Shown: positions 1 through 9,468, numbered from the stretch's first letter. The stretch: DNA of 56,389 nt from Candidatus Bathyarchaeota archaeon A05DMB-4 (GCA_019685575.1 JABFQO010000012.1:1-56389); one strand, 5' to 3'. Notes: generated by a model not told the origin, from the letters alone. Translations and numbers: made by a program.

Positions 1-50
1 CGCAAACTTTAATTGACTAATCGAGTGAACATGTATTAGGAGAGAGGGAC

Positions 51-1340
51 ATGTCAAAGAGGGTATTATTTGGTTTATTGCTAATTTTAATGTTAACCAG
101 CATCACGATATTAGGGTTTAGTGTTCCATTTGCCGGGGCAATAATATCAAAGAAAACCTACATTTTTTTGGTTACATGGAATGATCAAATATTTTACGTC
201 GTCGTAGAAACTACTTCTGACATTTCCAACTTCTATTTCAGCCAACCGAACGCTGAGATCGGCTTTAATGTTTCTGGTCCTGATGGCACGTATGGCTCTT
301 CAAACGTCAGTATTCCAAAATCGCTTTTATGGGTAGACAACGTGTGGGAATGGCAAGTGCTGATTGACGGTGATCCTCTGGATTCGGTTATTTTCTTCAA
401 CGGTACACACACAGAATTCTATCTTCACTACGCTCAAAGCACACACAAGATCCAGATAATCGGAACACATACCGTTGGTCCTCTCCCTGAAAGAAAAGTA
501 GGCGTCAAGGTTGGAGATTGGGCGAAATATAAGGTAGATTTTAACTACACAACCAACGATCCCAACCCCGTTATCCCACCTCCACCGTACAACGCCACGG
601 ATGTCTCCTACGAACTGGAAGTCGTGGCTATCGCAGGGCCAGTTATATTATTCAACTCGATTATCCATTTCGTTAATGGCACCGAAATATCTAACGTCTT
701 TAACTGTGACGTGTCTACAGGCAACGGCCTTTCTTACTATTTCATCGGCGCAAACCTCAGCGCGGGCGATCGGATCTATCTAACCCGATATTCTCCTAGA
801 ATAAACGCAACTCTGATGAAAACTTATTGTGGTGCTGAGAGAGAAGTGAACTATTTGAACCTCAAAGCGAACACCACGTCACTTAATTATCAATTTATTG
901 GGGAAATGCACGTCTACTGGGATAGGGCTTCGGGCATAATCGTTGAGACTATTCAAACCATAGAATACATTAACATTACAGAAGGCTACGTCACAAAAAT
1001 GCTTGGACACATGGTAATTACGGAAACTAACATTTGGACAAGCGAAAAAACCCTATTGTGCAGCGGGTACGGGTGGTTTAGAGTTGGACCTAATTGTAGT
1101 GTTTTCGGAAAAGTTGAAGTTTACAGAGTGGGCGATGATCAGATACAACTTGTCCTTTTGCGACGTGGAGAAGAGTATTCGAGGACGTGGGATATAGTCA
1201 GACGCATGAACAATAGGCGTAACGAATTCTATTTCTGTCGTAGTCAAGAATACGGAACGTTGATTGTTCACATACAACACGCAAAAAGAGGGTTCTGGTT
1301 GGCGGTGGGAAGAAGCACATTCGCGTATGGACACCTTTGA
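51..1340 (+). CDS. Secreted or lipid-facing hypothetical protein
   Basis: The 429-residue protein starts with a basic N-terminus and a hydrophobic stretch (about residues 5-30), which reads as a signal peptide or membrane anchor. The body is rich in Asn-X-Ser/Thr sites and beta-type sequence. It contains a VGDWAKY-type segment (about 155-160), common in large extracellular proteins of uncultured archaea. The start is supported by an AGGAGAGAGG ribosome-binding site just before the ATG. The last 90 residues are odd: basic, with scattered cysteines, and without the C-terminal membrane helix that such proteins often carry. A late frameshift or a recent 3' replacement is therefore possible. I do not recognise a specific function. 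It is transcribed toward the hydrogenase operon but is not part of it. Confidence 0.75.
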   Translation: MSKRVLFGLLLILMLTSITILGFSVPFAGAIISKKTYIFLVTWNDQIFYVVVETTSDISNFYFSQPNAEIGFNVSGPDGTYGSSNVSIPKSLLWVDNVWEWQVLIDGDPLDSVIFFNGTHTEFYLHYAQSTHKIQIIGTHTVGPLPERKVGVKVGDWAKYKVDFNYTTNDPNPVIPPPPYNATDVSYELEVVAIAGPVILFNSIIHFVNGTEISNVFNCDVSTGNGLSYYFIGANLSAGDRIYLTRYSPRINATLMKTYCGAEREVNYLNLKANTTSLNYQFIGEMHVYWDRASGIIVETIQTIEYINITEGYVTKMLGHMVITETNIWTSEKTLLCSGYGWFRVGPNCSVFGKVEVYRVGDDQIQLVLLRRGEEYSRTWDIVRRMNNRRNEFYFCRSQEYGTLIVHIQHAKRGFWLAVGRSTFAYGHL

Positions 1341-1398
1341 CGTAGCCAAAAAACACGCGTATTGCCAAATTAGAAGAGAAAAAGGGTAGAAACGCAGT

Positions 1399-2853
1399 TT
1401 AACGTTGCACGGTTTTGATTAATTGACCTTTGTGGTTGTGAATTTCCAACGTCAGCGGCGCTTGTCCCACCGCGTAATGTGTGGCGCATCCGAAGCACGG
1501 GTCATACGCTCGAAACGCCATTTCCACCATGTTCAACACGCCGGGGTCTACGTTGTCCCCGTGAATCAAGCCTTTTGCCGCGTCTCTGATGGACATGTTA
1601 ATCGCTGGACAGTTGTTTGTGGTTGCCACGATTAGGTTTACGTCCTTGACCAACGCGTCCTTGTCGAGCACGTAGTGGTGAATCAGTGTTCCTCTAGCGG
1701 CTTCTACGATTCCTACGCCTTCGCCTGGTTCGCCTGGTTGATTGCGGATGTTTGTGTCGGTTATTTCTGGGTCTTTTACGAGTTCCATTGCTCTTTCAGT
1801 GGCGTAAAGTAGTTCTATCAGCCTTGCCCAATGGAAGGCTAATGTCGAGTGTACTGGTTTTCCACCAAAGGTTTTGTACATGCGTTCGTATTCTTCTTGT
1901 GCCAAAGGTGTTGCCACGCCGTCTGAAGCATTTAATCGTCCGAGGGGACCTACGCGATAAACGCCGCTGTTCGAGCCGTCTACGAATCCTTTCCAGCCGA
2001 CTTTTTTCAAGAATGGGAATTTGGCGTAACTCCATGGTTCTACGTGTTCGGCGACGTGTTCAAAGAAGTCTCCAGTTTTGAATTTCAGGAATTCGTTGCC
2101 GTTGGGGTCGACGACTCGGACTTTGCCGTCGTAGAAGTTGACCTTGTTGTTGTCGTCAACCAAACCCATGTAATAGGTCTTCATCGTGTAAGTATCGCTT
2201 TTAATGAGGTCAACATACTCGCTGTTACCGAGAACGACATCATGGAACAGTTTCAACGTAAACTTTGCAAAATCCACTGAAGACGACGCCATCCGCTCAA
2301 TTTCTGCCTGATTTTCTTCGCTTAAGGGTTTAGAAATGCCGCCTGGCAAGCCGCACACGGGATGCGTAGCCTTTCCGCCGAGTATTGCGGTTATTTTTTG
2401 TCCGTAGGCTCTATGTTTTATGACTTCTTTGCCGATGTCTAAGCCTGCTTTTTCGATTACTCCTAAAATGTTTCGTTTTTCTGCTGGTGCTTTGGGTCCG
2501 ACGACGAAGTCTGGTCCGCCAAGATAGTAGAAGTGCAGAATATGGTCGTAGATGTAGTAGCCGCAGTACATTAGTTCTCTGAGTTTTTTCGCTGTCGGCG
2601 TCGGGTCTACGTGAAACGCTGCGTCCAAGGCTTTTGTGGAGGCAAAATGATGCGCGACTGGGCAGACTCCGCAGATTCGTGTTGTCAAGAGCGGTAAGGT
2701 TTCGGCGCGTCTTCCGATGCAGAACTTTTCAAAGCCCCTAAGTTCAGGCACTTGTAAGTACGCGTTTTCCACTTCACCTTGGTCGTTGAGGAAAATTTTG
2801 ATGTTTCCATGTCCCTCGAGTCTTGTTATTGGGTCGATGGTTATTTGTTTCAT
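1399..2853 (-). CDS. mvhA: F420-non-reducing [NiFe]-hydrogenase large subunit (MvhA type)
   Basis: This is the catalytic subunit that splits or makes H2 at a Ni-Fe centre in the cytoplasm. The N-terminal L1 motif RICGVC..H lies at residues 59-69 and the C-terminal L2 motif DPCFGCATH at 451-459, so all four metal-binding cysteines are present. Another 25 residues follow the final histidine. This matches the peptide that a maturation protease removes after nickel insertion, so the enzyme probably matures normally. The length (484) is usual for group 3c hydrogenases. It overlaps the small-subunit gene by 4 bases (ATGA) and is the last gene of the hdr-mvh operon. The H2 electrons should pass to MvhG and then MvhD/HdrA. 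No hydrogenase maturation protease gene lies in this window. Confidence 0.95.
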   Translation of the reverse strand: MKQITIDPITRLEGHGNIKIFLNDQGEVENAYLQVPELRGFEKFCIGRRAETLPLLTTRICGVCPVAHHFASTKALDAAFHVDPTPTAKKLRELMYCGYYIYDHILHFYYLGGPDFVVGPKAPAEKRNILGVIEKAGLDIGKEVIKHRAYGQKITAILGGKATHPVCGLPGGISKPLSEENQAEIERMASSSVDFAKFTLKLFHDVVLGNSEYVDLIKSDTYTMKTYYMGLVDDNNKVNFYDGKVRVVDPNGNEFLKFKTGDFFEHVAEHVEPWSYAKFPFLKKVGWKGFVDGSNSGVYRVGPLGRLNASDGVATPLAQEEYERMYKTFGGKPVHSTLAFHWARLIELLYATERAMELVKDPEITDTNIRNQPGEPGEGVGIVEAARGTLIHHYVLDKDALVKDVNLIVATTNNCPAINMSIRDAAKGLIHGDNVDPGVLNMVEMAFRAYDPCFGCATHYAVGQAPLTLEIHNHKGQLIKTVQR

Positions 2854-3833
2854 TTCTTCATCACCTTCCTTCTAAGAATCGACGATGGTAAAGAATACAT
2901 GTAAAACGTGCCAACGGGGTCTTTTATTTGGCGCATCAGTTCTTCAATGTCCTTTTCCGTGTACCTATCCTTCTCTTCCTCCAAACCCAAAATTGATGCT
3001 AAAGCGCTCACCATCGCTGCTCCTTGCTCTGGAGAATTCGGACAAGGCCCACCACACCCAGTGCAAGGCATGTCGACGTTCAAGCATTGTGCGCCGCATC
3101 CGCTACGGGTTGCCGGTCCCATACAGATTATGCCTTGTTCAAGCAAGCATTTTTCTGGCTCTGGCATTTTCTTGTGTACGCGGTAGATTTTTGTGATTTT
3201 TTTGTTTTCCTTTTTTCGGGGGCATTCGTCGCATACTGATTTTGGCGGTGCGAGCACCGTGCCTTTCGGCGGCAACTGGTTTTTTGCTACGGCTTCGAGG
3301 GCGCTGGTAATCAGGCTTACTGGAGGTGGACAGCCAGGAATATAGTAATCGACTTCGACGGTTTGGTCCAAAGTCTTGACGGTATCATAGAACTCAGGCA
3401 GTTTAAGTAAACCTTCTTTCGCTTCAAACCTTGTTTGCGGAACTGTGCCGACGGGGTTTTCGACACAGTGGCTTTTGAGGTAGACTTTTTCAAAGATTTC
3501 TTCACGGTTGTGCAGGTTAGCCAATCCAGGGATGCATCCTTCTTGGGCACATGAGCCAAAGGCTATGAGGGTTTTGGCTTTTTGTCTCAACAGTTTTGCC
3601 ATGTACTCTTGTTCTTCGTTTCTCACTGATCCGTTGAAGAAACATATGTCTATGTATTTGTCAGGCATGTTTTCTACATCTTTGTATTTCACGTCCATTG
3701 CCACAGGCCAGAACACGATGTCTGCCAACTGAATGACGTCGAGAATTTTCTCGTTTATGTCCAACACCGCGATTTCGCAACCGCCGCAACTTGCAGCCCA
3801 GTAGAAAGCGATTTTTAGTTTTTCATTAGCCAT
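2850..3833 (-). CDS. mvhG: F420-non-reducing [NiFe]-hydrogenase small subunit (MvhG type)
   Basis: The small subunit carries the iron-sulfur relay from the Ni-Fe site. The N-terminal CGGC (C16, C19), a GSC..GC segment (about residues 94-101) and a GCPPP segment (about 168) are the proximal-cluster ligands of the family. The C-terminal third (about 200-270) has many more cysteines, including CDEC, CGAQC and CTGCGGPC, which provide the medial and distal clusters. The length (327) is typical of MvhG-like proteins. The ATG at 3833 sits 7 bases after the hdrB stop, and its end overlaps mvhA by 4 bases, so translational coupling is likely. Confidence 0.94.
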   Translation of the reverse strand: MANEKLKIAFYWAASCGGCEIAVLDINEKILDVIQLADIVFWPVAMDVKYKDVENMPDKYIDICFFNGSVRNEEQEYMAKLLRQKAKTLIAFGSCAQEGCIPGLANLHNREEIFEKVYLKSHCVENPVGTVPQTRFEAKEGLLKLPEFYDTVKTLDQTVEVDYYIPGCPPPVSLITSALEAVAKNQLPPKGTVLAPPKSVCDECPRKKENKKITKIYRVHKKMPEPEKCLLEQGIICMGPATRSGCGAQCLNVDMPCTGCGGPCPNSPEQGAAMVSALASILGLEEEKDRYTEKDIEELMRQIKDPVGTFYMYSLPSSILRRKVMKK

Positions 3834-3840
3834 TTCTTGT

Positions 3841-4725
3841 TTACACCTCGCCTATTTGTTTCATTAAATCTGAAACATTGACCTTGAGTTCGCTGAACCC
3901 AAGTTCTTCGGGTTTTATGCCCATCGCCAAACCCAGCAACTGCGGATAATGTAGAACTGGGATGCCGTAGGTTTCGTTGAACATTTTCTCTATCCGTAAC
4001 TCGTTCGTGTCATACATGATGTGACAGAAGGGACAGATGGTGATCAAAGCCTGCGCAGAAACCATTTTAATGTTGTTGAGTTTGTCGCGAGCAAGTTGTA
4101 ACGCAACCTTGTCGCTGATGCCTACGCTCGGTGCGCCGCAGCATTCGGTTTCGTCTAGATAGTCCAAGCATTTGGCTCCCGTGGCTTCTATTAGCGTCTT
4201 GAGTGTTTTGGGGTCTTCAGGGTCATCAAAACCGATGTACTCTTTTGGTCTGAGTATGTGGCAACCGTTATGCTCGGCAACTTTTAGCATTGTGAGCGGT
4301 TTGACAACTGTGTCTTTTATTTTTTCCAAGCCTACGTCTTCGATTAGCACTTGCATTAGATGCTTGGCGTCAGTGGTTCCTTTAAACTCCAACCCCACTT
4401 CTCTCAAATGTTTGTTTACCTCTTCCCTCGATGCCTTGTCTTCTTTTAGTAGGCGATTAACTTTTTTCAAGGTTCCCGCACATCCGGGACAAAGGGTAAT
4501 GATGGGTAAGCCTTTTTGTTCCGCCAAAGCAAGGTTTCTGGCGGCGAGAATTAACATCGCCTCGTGACTCACGGGGTCAAGCGGAAGCCCGCAACAGTTG
4601 AATTCTGGCATTTCAACAAGGTCCACGCCGAGTTTGGCAAGGATTTTTCTTGCGGAAATTTCGAAAGCGGCAACTCTGTAGGGAATGGCGCAGCCGAGGA
4701 AGATTAGGTATTTGTTTGTCGTCAT
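3841..4725 (-). CDS. hdrB: Heterodisulfide reductase subunit B (HdrB)
   Basis: HdrB holds the two noncubane [4Fe-4S] clusters that reduce a disulfide such as CoM-S-S-CoB. Both CCG motifs are visible: FLGC near residue 12 followed by NCCG near 43 and a CPGC, then a second set near 150-240 with ECCG and CPFC. I chose the ATG at 4725 because AGGAGG lies 9 bases upstream. A GTG at 4731 overlaps the hdrC stop but sits too close to that site. The native substrate in a non-methanogen is unknown, because CoM-S-S-CoB may not be present. Confidence 0.93.
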   Translation of the reverse strand: MTTNKYLIFLGCAIPYRVAAFEISARKILAKLGVDLVEMPEFNCCGLPLDPVSHEAMLILAARNLALAEQKGLPIITLCPGCAGTLKKVNRLLKEDKASREEVNKHLREVGLEFKGTTDAKHLMQVLIEDVGLEKIKDTVVKPLTMLKVAEHNGCHILRPKEYIGFDDPEDPKTLKTLIEATGAKCLDYLDETECCGAPSVGISDKVALQLARDKLNNIKMVSAQALITICPFCHIMYDTNELRIEKMFNETYGIPVLHYPQLLGLAMGIKPEELGFSELKVNVSDLMKQIGEV

Positions 4726-4727
4726 TT

Positions 4728-5234
4728 TCACTTTCCTCCTTGAACGTGATCCACGAAATCCACTCCTTTGAGCGATTTGCAGATGCTTTCAGCGTTGCCT
4801 TTTGGTAGTGGGGGCAGCCCCGTGGATTCTCGTTTTTTCAACCTTGACTCTGGAATCCTGTACGCGTAGCCTGACTCCATTATACTTGCGCATTGGTCTT
4901 TGAACATTTGCGGCGCGAGTCCTTGTTGTGCGGCTAGGTTTCTTAGCACTCTTATGACGCTGGCAACTTCTACGTCTTGGGGGCATCGGTCTGTGCATGT
5001 GAAGCATGAGGCGCAGAGCCACAAAGTATCGCTTTTTAGCACGTCGTCTTTCATTCCAAACTGTACCATACGGATAATCTGTCTGGGGCGGTAGGTTTCG
5101 CTGAATTTCGCGATCGGGCAGTCCGAGGTGCACGTGCCACACTGGAAACATCGGAGCAAGTTTTCCCCGCCATGCATCTTGGAAACTTCATACTTGAACT
5201 GCGGGTCACTTTTCACGGTTTCTCTTTCGTTCAT
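4728..5234 (-). CDS. hdrC: Heterodisulfide reductase subunit C (HdrC)
   Basis: This is the electron-relay subunit between HdrA and HdrB. Two ferredoxin-like [4Fe-4S] motifs are complete: C29-C32-C35-C39 and C74-C77-C80-C84, each followed by proline as usual. At 168 residues it matches soluble HdrC, with no membrane segments. The ATG at 5234 overlaps the mvhD stop (ATGA), and its own stop nearly abuts hdrB. The order mvhD-hdrC-hdrB supports one co-translated complex. Confidence 0.93.
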   Translation of the reverse strand: MNERETVKSDPQFKYEVSKMHGGENLLRCFQCGTCTSDCPIAKFSETYRPRQIIRMVQFGMKDDVLKSDTLWLCASCFTCTDRCPQDVEVASVIRVLRNLAAQQGLAPQMFKDQCASIMESGYAYRIPESRLKKRESTGLPPLPKGNAESICKSLKGVDFVDHVQGGK

Positions 5235-5671
5235 TGGGTTTCACCATCCTTATTCTTAAACGGGTTCGGTCCCAATTTCCTGATTTCCTCCACTATGTCA
5301 CGCACGATGGCGGCGAAACGGTCGCCCTCGCTGGCTGAAACCCATTCCAGCCGTAGTCGTTCCGGTTCGATTCCGAAGTCTGCTAGAACTTTCCTTAAGA
5401 GTGCGATGCGTCGTGCGGCTTTGAAGTTGCCGCTAAGGTAGTGACAGTCTGAAGGCAAGTGACAACCAGCAACGAGCACGCCGTCGGCGCCGTTCTTGAA
5501 AGCCTCCAACACGAACGCGGGGTCTATTCTGCCGCTACACATGACGCGGATGATTCGGATGTTGGGCGGGTATTGTATTCTGCTTACGCCTGCGAGGTCG
5601 GCGCCTGCGTAGGAGCACCAGTTGCAGAGGAACCCGATGATTTTCGGTTCGAAGCCGATGCGTTCGGTCAT
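5231..5671 (-). CDS. mvhD: Hydrogenase iron-sulfur subunit MvhD (first copy)
   Basis: MvhD carries a [2Fe-2S] cluster and passes hydrogenase electrons to HdrA. The 146-residue protein has the family cysteines C16, C19, C45, C70 and C76 and the RIDP and DGVLVAGCH segments. I chose the ATG at 5671 because GGAGGTGAAGGC lies directly before it and the ATGA overlaps the hdrA stop. The open frame extends upstream but only across the 3' end of hdrA. Unlike the second MvhD in the operon, this copy keeps all expected cysteines and has no extra domain. Confidence 0.92.
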   Translation of the reverse strand: MTERIGFEPKIIGFLCNWCSYAGADLAGVSRIQYPPNIRIIRVMCSGRIDPAFVLEAFKNGADGVLVAGCHLPSDCHYLSGNFKAARRIALLRKVLADFGIEPERLRLEWVSASEGDRFAAIVRDIVEEIRKLGPNPFKNKDGETQ

Positions 5672-8600
5672 GCCTTCACCTCCACTAATGCGGCTCGAAC
5701 TTGAGCCAGTATCTCTTCGTTCGTGAAATGCCCCATGGTGATGGCTTTTGTTGGACAAGCCGTGCCACATGCGCCGCACCCCTTGCACAAGGCTTCGATT
5801 ACGTGGGCAACGAGTTTGCCGTTTTTGTCTTTCATTTCAATCGCGCCGTACGGGCAGATGGGCTCGCAGATTCTGCAGCCGCTGCAGAGGTCTTCCGATA
5901 CGTTGGCGATGATTCCTTCCATTTCGAGTGTGTCTTTTGCTAGTATTGTGGTTGCTCTTGCTGCTGCGGCGCATGCTTGCGCTATGCTTTCGTCGATGTA
6001 TTTGGGCGAGTGTGCCATGCCGCAGAGGAAGACGCCGTCTGTGGCGAAGTCTACGGGGCGGAGTTTCATGTGTGCTTCGAGGAAGAAGCCATCTTTAGTG
6101 AGGGGGACTTTGAGCATTTCTGCCAATCGTTTGTTGTCTGGGTTGGGTATTGTTGCCGCGCTTAGTACAAGTGCATCGGGTTCGATTTCGATTTCTTTTC
6201 CTATTATTGGTTCGTAGAAGGTGACTTTGAGTGTACCGTTATCGTTCACAACTTGTGGCTTTCTTTCGTCGCTGTAGTTGACGAACAAGACACCCTTTGT
6301 TGCGGCTTCCCGGTAGTGGTCCTCTTTGAACCCGTACGCTCGCATGTCTTTGTACAAAACGTAAACTTCTGCGTCTGGGTCTTTCTCTTTAATTTTCAAT
6401 GCATTCTTGATAGCTTGCCCACAGCATACCCTCGCGCAGTTTGGTCTTTCATCGTTTCTAGCGCCTACGCATTGAATCATCACGATATTCTTTGCTTTGA
6501 ACTGGCCGTTGGCGATTTTTTCTTCGAGTTCATGCTGTGTCATAACTCGTGGGTCTTTGCCGTAGAGATATTCCGTAGGCTTGTACTCAACCGCTCCTGT
6601 GGCTACGATGACTACACCGTGCTCGATTTCCTTCTCTTCGCCGTTGTTTTGATGTAATTTTGACTTGAAGTTGCCAACGAAGCCGCTGACCTCGGTGACT
6701 TGGGTTTCGGTGTAAACATGGATCTTACTGTTTTCGTTGACTGCGTTGATTAAGGCTTTCAATCTTTCTTGCGGATTTTCATTTCCTTCGAGTAAATAAT
6801 GAATGGAACGAAGATGTCCGCCTAGTTCCTTCTCTCTTTCCACCAAATGCACTTCAAATCCTTGTCTGGCAAGTTCAAGAGCTGCGGTCATGCCTGAAAC
6901 TCCGCCGCCGATTACCAAGCCCACTGGCGTGACGTTTATGCGTGGTTTCTTCAATGGCTTCAATAACGCGGCCTTTGCTACAATCGACCGCACAAGATCC
7001 TTGGCTTTTTCTGTAGCTTCTTTTGGCTCGTGCATGTGCACCCAACTGCACTGGTCGCGGATGTTAGTCATCTCGAACAAGTATGGGTTTAACCCAGACT
7101 CTTGAACTGTCTCGCGGAACAGTGGTTCGTGCGTTCTGGGGGTGCACGAGGCTACGATGACGCGGTTTAGGTTGTTTTGTTGGATTTTTTCTTTAATCAA
7201 TTTCTGCGTGTCCTGTGAGCACGTGTAAACGTTTGCTTCCGCGTACACTACGTGGGGCAGTTTTTTGGCGTACTCTACAACTTCGGGAACGTTAACTACG
7301 CCGCCGATGTTGATGCCGCAATGACAAACGAAAACGCCTATGCGTGGTTCTTCTTTGCTTACATCCCTTTCAGGCGGATACTCCTTCGCTGTAACCAGTG
7401 TTCCTCTCTCAGACGCGATTACTTCCATGGCTTTTGCTGCTGCACCGCTCGCCTGAGCAACGCTTTCAGGAATATCTTTTGGAGCAGAGAATGCCCCACA
7501 GACGAATATGCCTGGTTTGGATGTCTCCGTGGGTGCAAAAGTGTTGGTTTGGCAGAATTTGTATTTGTTAAGTTGAACCCCAAGCGTGCTTGCAAGTTTT
7601 TCTATATTTTTTGGGGGGTGCATGCCGATTGAGAGAACGATCATGTCGAATTCTTCGGTTTTAGGTGTCTCGTTTTCAACGTAATGAATGACCAGATTGC
7701 CCGTTCGTGGATCTTCTGTTACGCCGGCTACTCTCGACCGCACGAATCGTATACCCCATTCGCCTTGCGCTCGCTCATAGTAAGCGTCGAACTCTTTTCC
7801 GTAAGCCCTCATGTCCATGTAGAAAATTGTCGCGTCAAGAGGTGAAGGCGTGTGTTCTTTGGCTATGACTGCCTCCTTCATTCCATACATGCAGCACGCT
7901 GCAGAGCAGTAGGTGTTTCCCAACTGATAGTCTCGTGAGCCTACACATTGGATGAAGGCGATTTTTTTGGGGATTTCGCCGTCTGAAGGCCTGAGGACGA
8001 GCCCACCGTACGGTCCTGAAGCGCTTAGTATTCGTTCAAATTCGATACTCGTTACGACGTTCTTGAACCGACCATAACCGTACTCGCTTTTCAACCGTGC
8101 ATCGAAGGGTTCGAAGCCCGGCGCTAGAATAATCGAGCCCACGTTTAGAGTGGTTTCGCTGTCTTTTTGATCATACTTAATCGCGCCCGCCTTGCAAACC
8201 TCGTAGCACGTCCCGCAACCGATGCATTTTTCACGGTCAATCATGTACTTTAACGGAACCGCCTGCGGATACTCAACGAAAACCGCGTTTCGGTTACTCA
8301 AACCTTCGTTAAACCTGTCAACTGCTTCTACGGGGCACTTCTGGGCGCAGATACCACAGCCGTTGCACTTCTCTTCGATTACATATCGGCTTCGTTTCTT
8401 GATTTTTACCTTAAAATCGCCCGCTTCACCGTCTAGACCCGTAATTTCCGCGTTTGTCACTATGGTAATGTTTGGATGTCTCCCTGTAGCGACAAGTTTC
8501 GGTGAAAGAATACACATGGAACAATCGTTTGTTGGAAAAGTTTTGTCAAGTTGCGCCATCACACCGCCGATGCTGGGCGACTGGTCAAGCAAATAAACGC

Positions 8601-8691
8601 GAAAGCCCGAGTCCGCCAGATCGAGCGAGGCTTGGATGCCTGCTACTCCGCCGCCGACCACGAGCACCGCGCCGACTTTTTTGTTTGACAT
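5668..8691 (-). CDS. hdrA: Double-length HdrA (tandem FAD/ferredoxin flavoprotein)
   Basis: HdrA is the flavin-bifurcating subunit and is usually about 650 residues. Here 1007 residues hold two units. Unit one (1-435) has a GGGVAG dinucleotide fold (12-18), two [4Fe-4S] ferredoxin motifs (C109-C112-C115-C119 and C156-C159-C162-C166) and a YCSAACC segment (261-267). Unit two has the HdrA N-terminal domain starting with GVFVCHCG (452-459), a second FAD fold (594-600), a CARVCC segment (752-757) and a C-terminal pair of ferredoxin motifs (about C936-C946 and C969-C979). Unit one lacks the HdrA N-terminal domain. Fused double HdrAs are known in some anaerobes. Its place beside two MvhD genes suggests that each half meets its own electron partner, which is inference. 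Confidence 0.92.
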   Translation of the reverse strand: MSNKKVGAVLVVGGGVAGIQASLDLADSGFRVYLLDQSPSIGGVMAQLDKTFPTNDCSMCILSPKLVATGRHPNITIVTNAEITGLDGEAGDFKVKIKKRSRYVIEEKCNGCGICAQKCPVEAVDRFNEGLSNRNAVFVEYPQAVPLKYMIDREKCIGCGTCYEVCKAGAIKYDQKDSETTLNVGSIILAPGFEPFDARLKSEYGYGRFKNVVTSIEFERILSASGPYGGLVLRPSDGEIPKKIAFIQCVGSRDYQLGNTYCSAACCMYGMKEAVIAKEHTPSPLDATIFYMDMRAYGKEFDAYYERAQGEWGIRFVRSRVAGVTEDPRTGNLVIHYVENETPKTEEFDMIVLSIGMHPPKNIEKLASTLGVQLNKYKFCQTNTFAPTETSKPGIFVCGAFSAPKDIPESVAQASGAAAKAMEVIASERGTLVTAKEYPPERDVSKEEPRIGVFVCHCGINIGGVVNVPEVVEYAKKLPHVVYAEANVYTCSQDTQKLIKEKIQQNNLNRVIVASCTPRTHEPLFRETVQESGLNPYLFEMTNIRDQCSWVHMHEPKEATEKAKDLVRSIVAKAALLKPLKKPRINVTPVGLVIGGGVSGMTAALELARQGFEVHLVEREKELGGHLRSIHYLLEGNENPQERLKALINAVNENSKIHVYTETQVTEVSGFVGNFKSKLHQNNGEEKEIEHGVVIVATGAVEYKPTEYLYGKDPRVMTQHELEEKIANGQFKAKNIVMIQCVGARNDERPNCARVCCGQAIKNALKIKEKDPDAEVYVLYKDMRAYGFKEDHYREAATKGVLFVNYSDERKPQVVNDNGTLKVTFYEPIIGKEIEIEPDALVLSAATIPNPDNKRLAEMLKVPLTKDGFFLEAHMKLRPVDFATDGVFLCGMAHSPKYIDESIAQACAAAARATTILAKDTLEMEGIIANVSEDLCSGCRICEPICPYGAIEMKDKNGKLVAHVIEALCKGCGACGTACPTKAITMGHFTNEEILAQVRAALVEVKA

Positions 8692-8694
8692 TTT

Positions 8695-9468
8695 CTAATG
8701 CGCCTCCAACGCCTTGTAAAGCGGAGTCGTTCCCTTCACGTGATCGAGGGTAATCATGTTTTTCCGCCGCATGTTCACGATGTGGCAGAGTGTCTGTGAG
8801 GGTTCCATGTGGGTTTCCGCCGCAATTTCTTTTACTGACATGGGTTTTTCTGTGATTAGTTGATGGATCTTGTGGCGGATGAATTCGGCTTCAAGCGTCT
8901 CTTCTAGCAAACGGTCAAACTCTTCTTGGGAAACCTTGTCTCCGTAGACATTTGCGTTTTCGGTCATTTCCTTCTCTCTTCCCACCAAAAGTCTCAACGT
9001 GAAATTTTCAGCAACGGCCTTGGCGGCTTTTATGTTAATCACCACGTCAGAGTTGGATTCTCCGCTGGTTAACGGAGAGGCACCGAGCGATGCGACTTGA
9101 TTTCGAAAATGATTGATGATTCTTGCAAGATTCTCGATTTCCGACGCGTTCGCCCATTCCAGCCTTAGGCGTTCAGGGTCAAAACCCGTAAGCCGAATCA
9201 GCCTTTTTAGCATCTTCACCTTCCGTTCTGCTTGCGTGTTTCCATCGACGTAATGGCAGTCAGGTGAGTGGCACCCGACCACGAGGACTCCGTCGGCTCC
9301 TTTAAGGAAGGTTTCCATTACGATTGCTGGGTCGATTCTGCCTGCGCACATTGTTTTTACGATGCGAATTTTTGGGTAACCACGAATTAGGCTTGGAGTG
9401 GATACGTCGATTTCTGGGGGTAGGCTCCAATGGCACATAAAAGCCACGATTTTCGGCCTAAATATCAT
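8695..9468 (-). CDS. MvhD-like iron-sulfur protein with C-terminal winged helix
   Basis: Residues 1-130 are an MvhD domain with C12, C41, C66 and C71. The second cysteine of the usual CxxC (C19 in the neighbouring MvhD) is replaced by serine, so cluster binding may differ. After a linker, residues of about 165-257 look like a DNA-binding winged helix: a 'SVKEIAAETHMEPSQTLCHI' recognition-type helix pair followed by a short wing. Such HTH-like tails occur on some MvhD-family proteins. Whether they bind DNA or a protein is not known. The ATG overlaps the stop of the upstream oxidoreductase by 4 bases, and 3 bases separate it from hdrA. It could link the redox state of the complex to transcription. 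Confidence 0.85.
   Translation of the reverse strand: MIFRPKIVAFMCHWSLPPEIDVSTPSLIRGYPKIRIVKTMCAGRIDPAIVMETFLKGADGVLVVGCHSPDCHYVDGNTQAERKVKMLKRLIRLTGFDPERLRLEWANASEIENLARIINHFRNQVASLGASPLTSGESNSDVVINIKAAKAVAENFTLRLLVGREKEMTENANVYGDKVSQEEFDRLLEETLEAEFIRHKIHQLITEKPMSVKEIAAETHMEPSQTLCHIVNMRRKNMITLDHVKGTTPLYKALEAH

Noticed and set aside
5672-5788. Upstream extension of MvhD
   Set aside because: It overlaps the end of hdrA, and the GGAGGTGA site points to the ATG at 5671.
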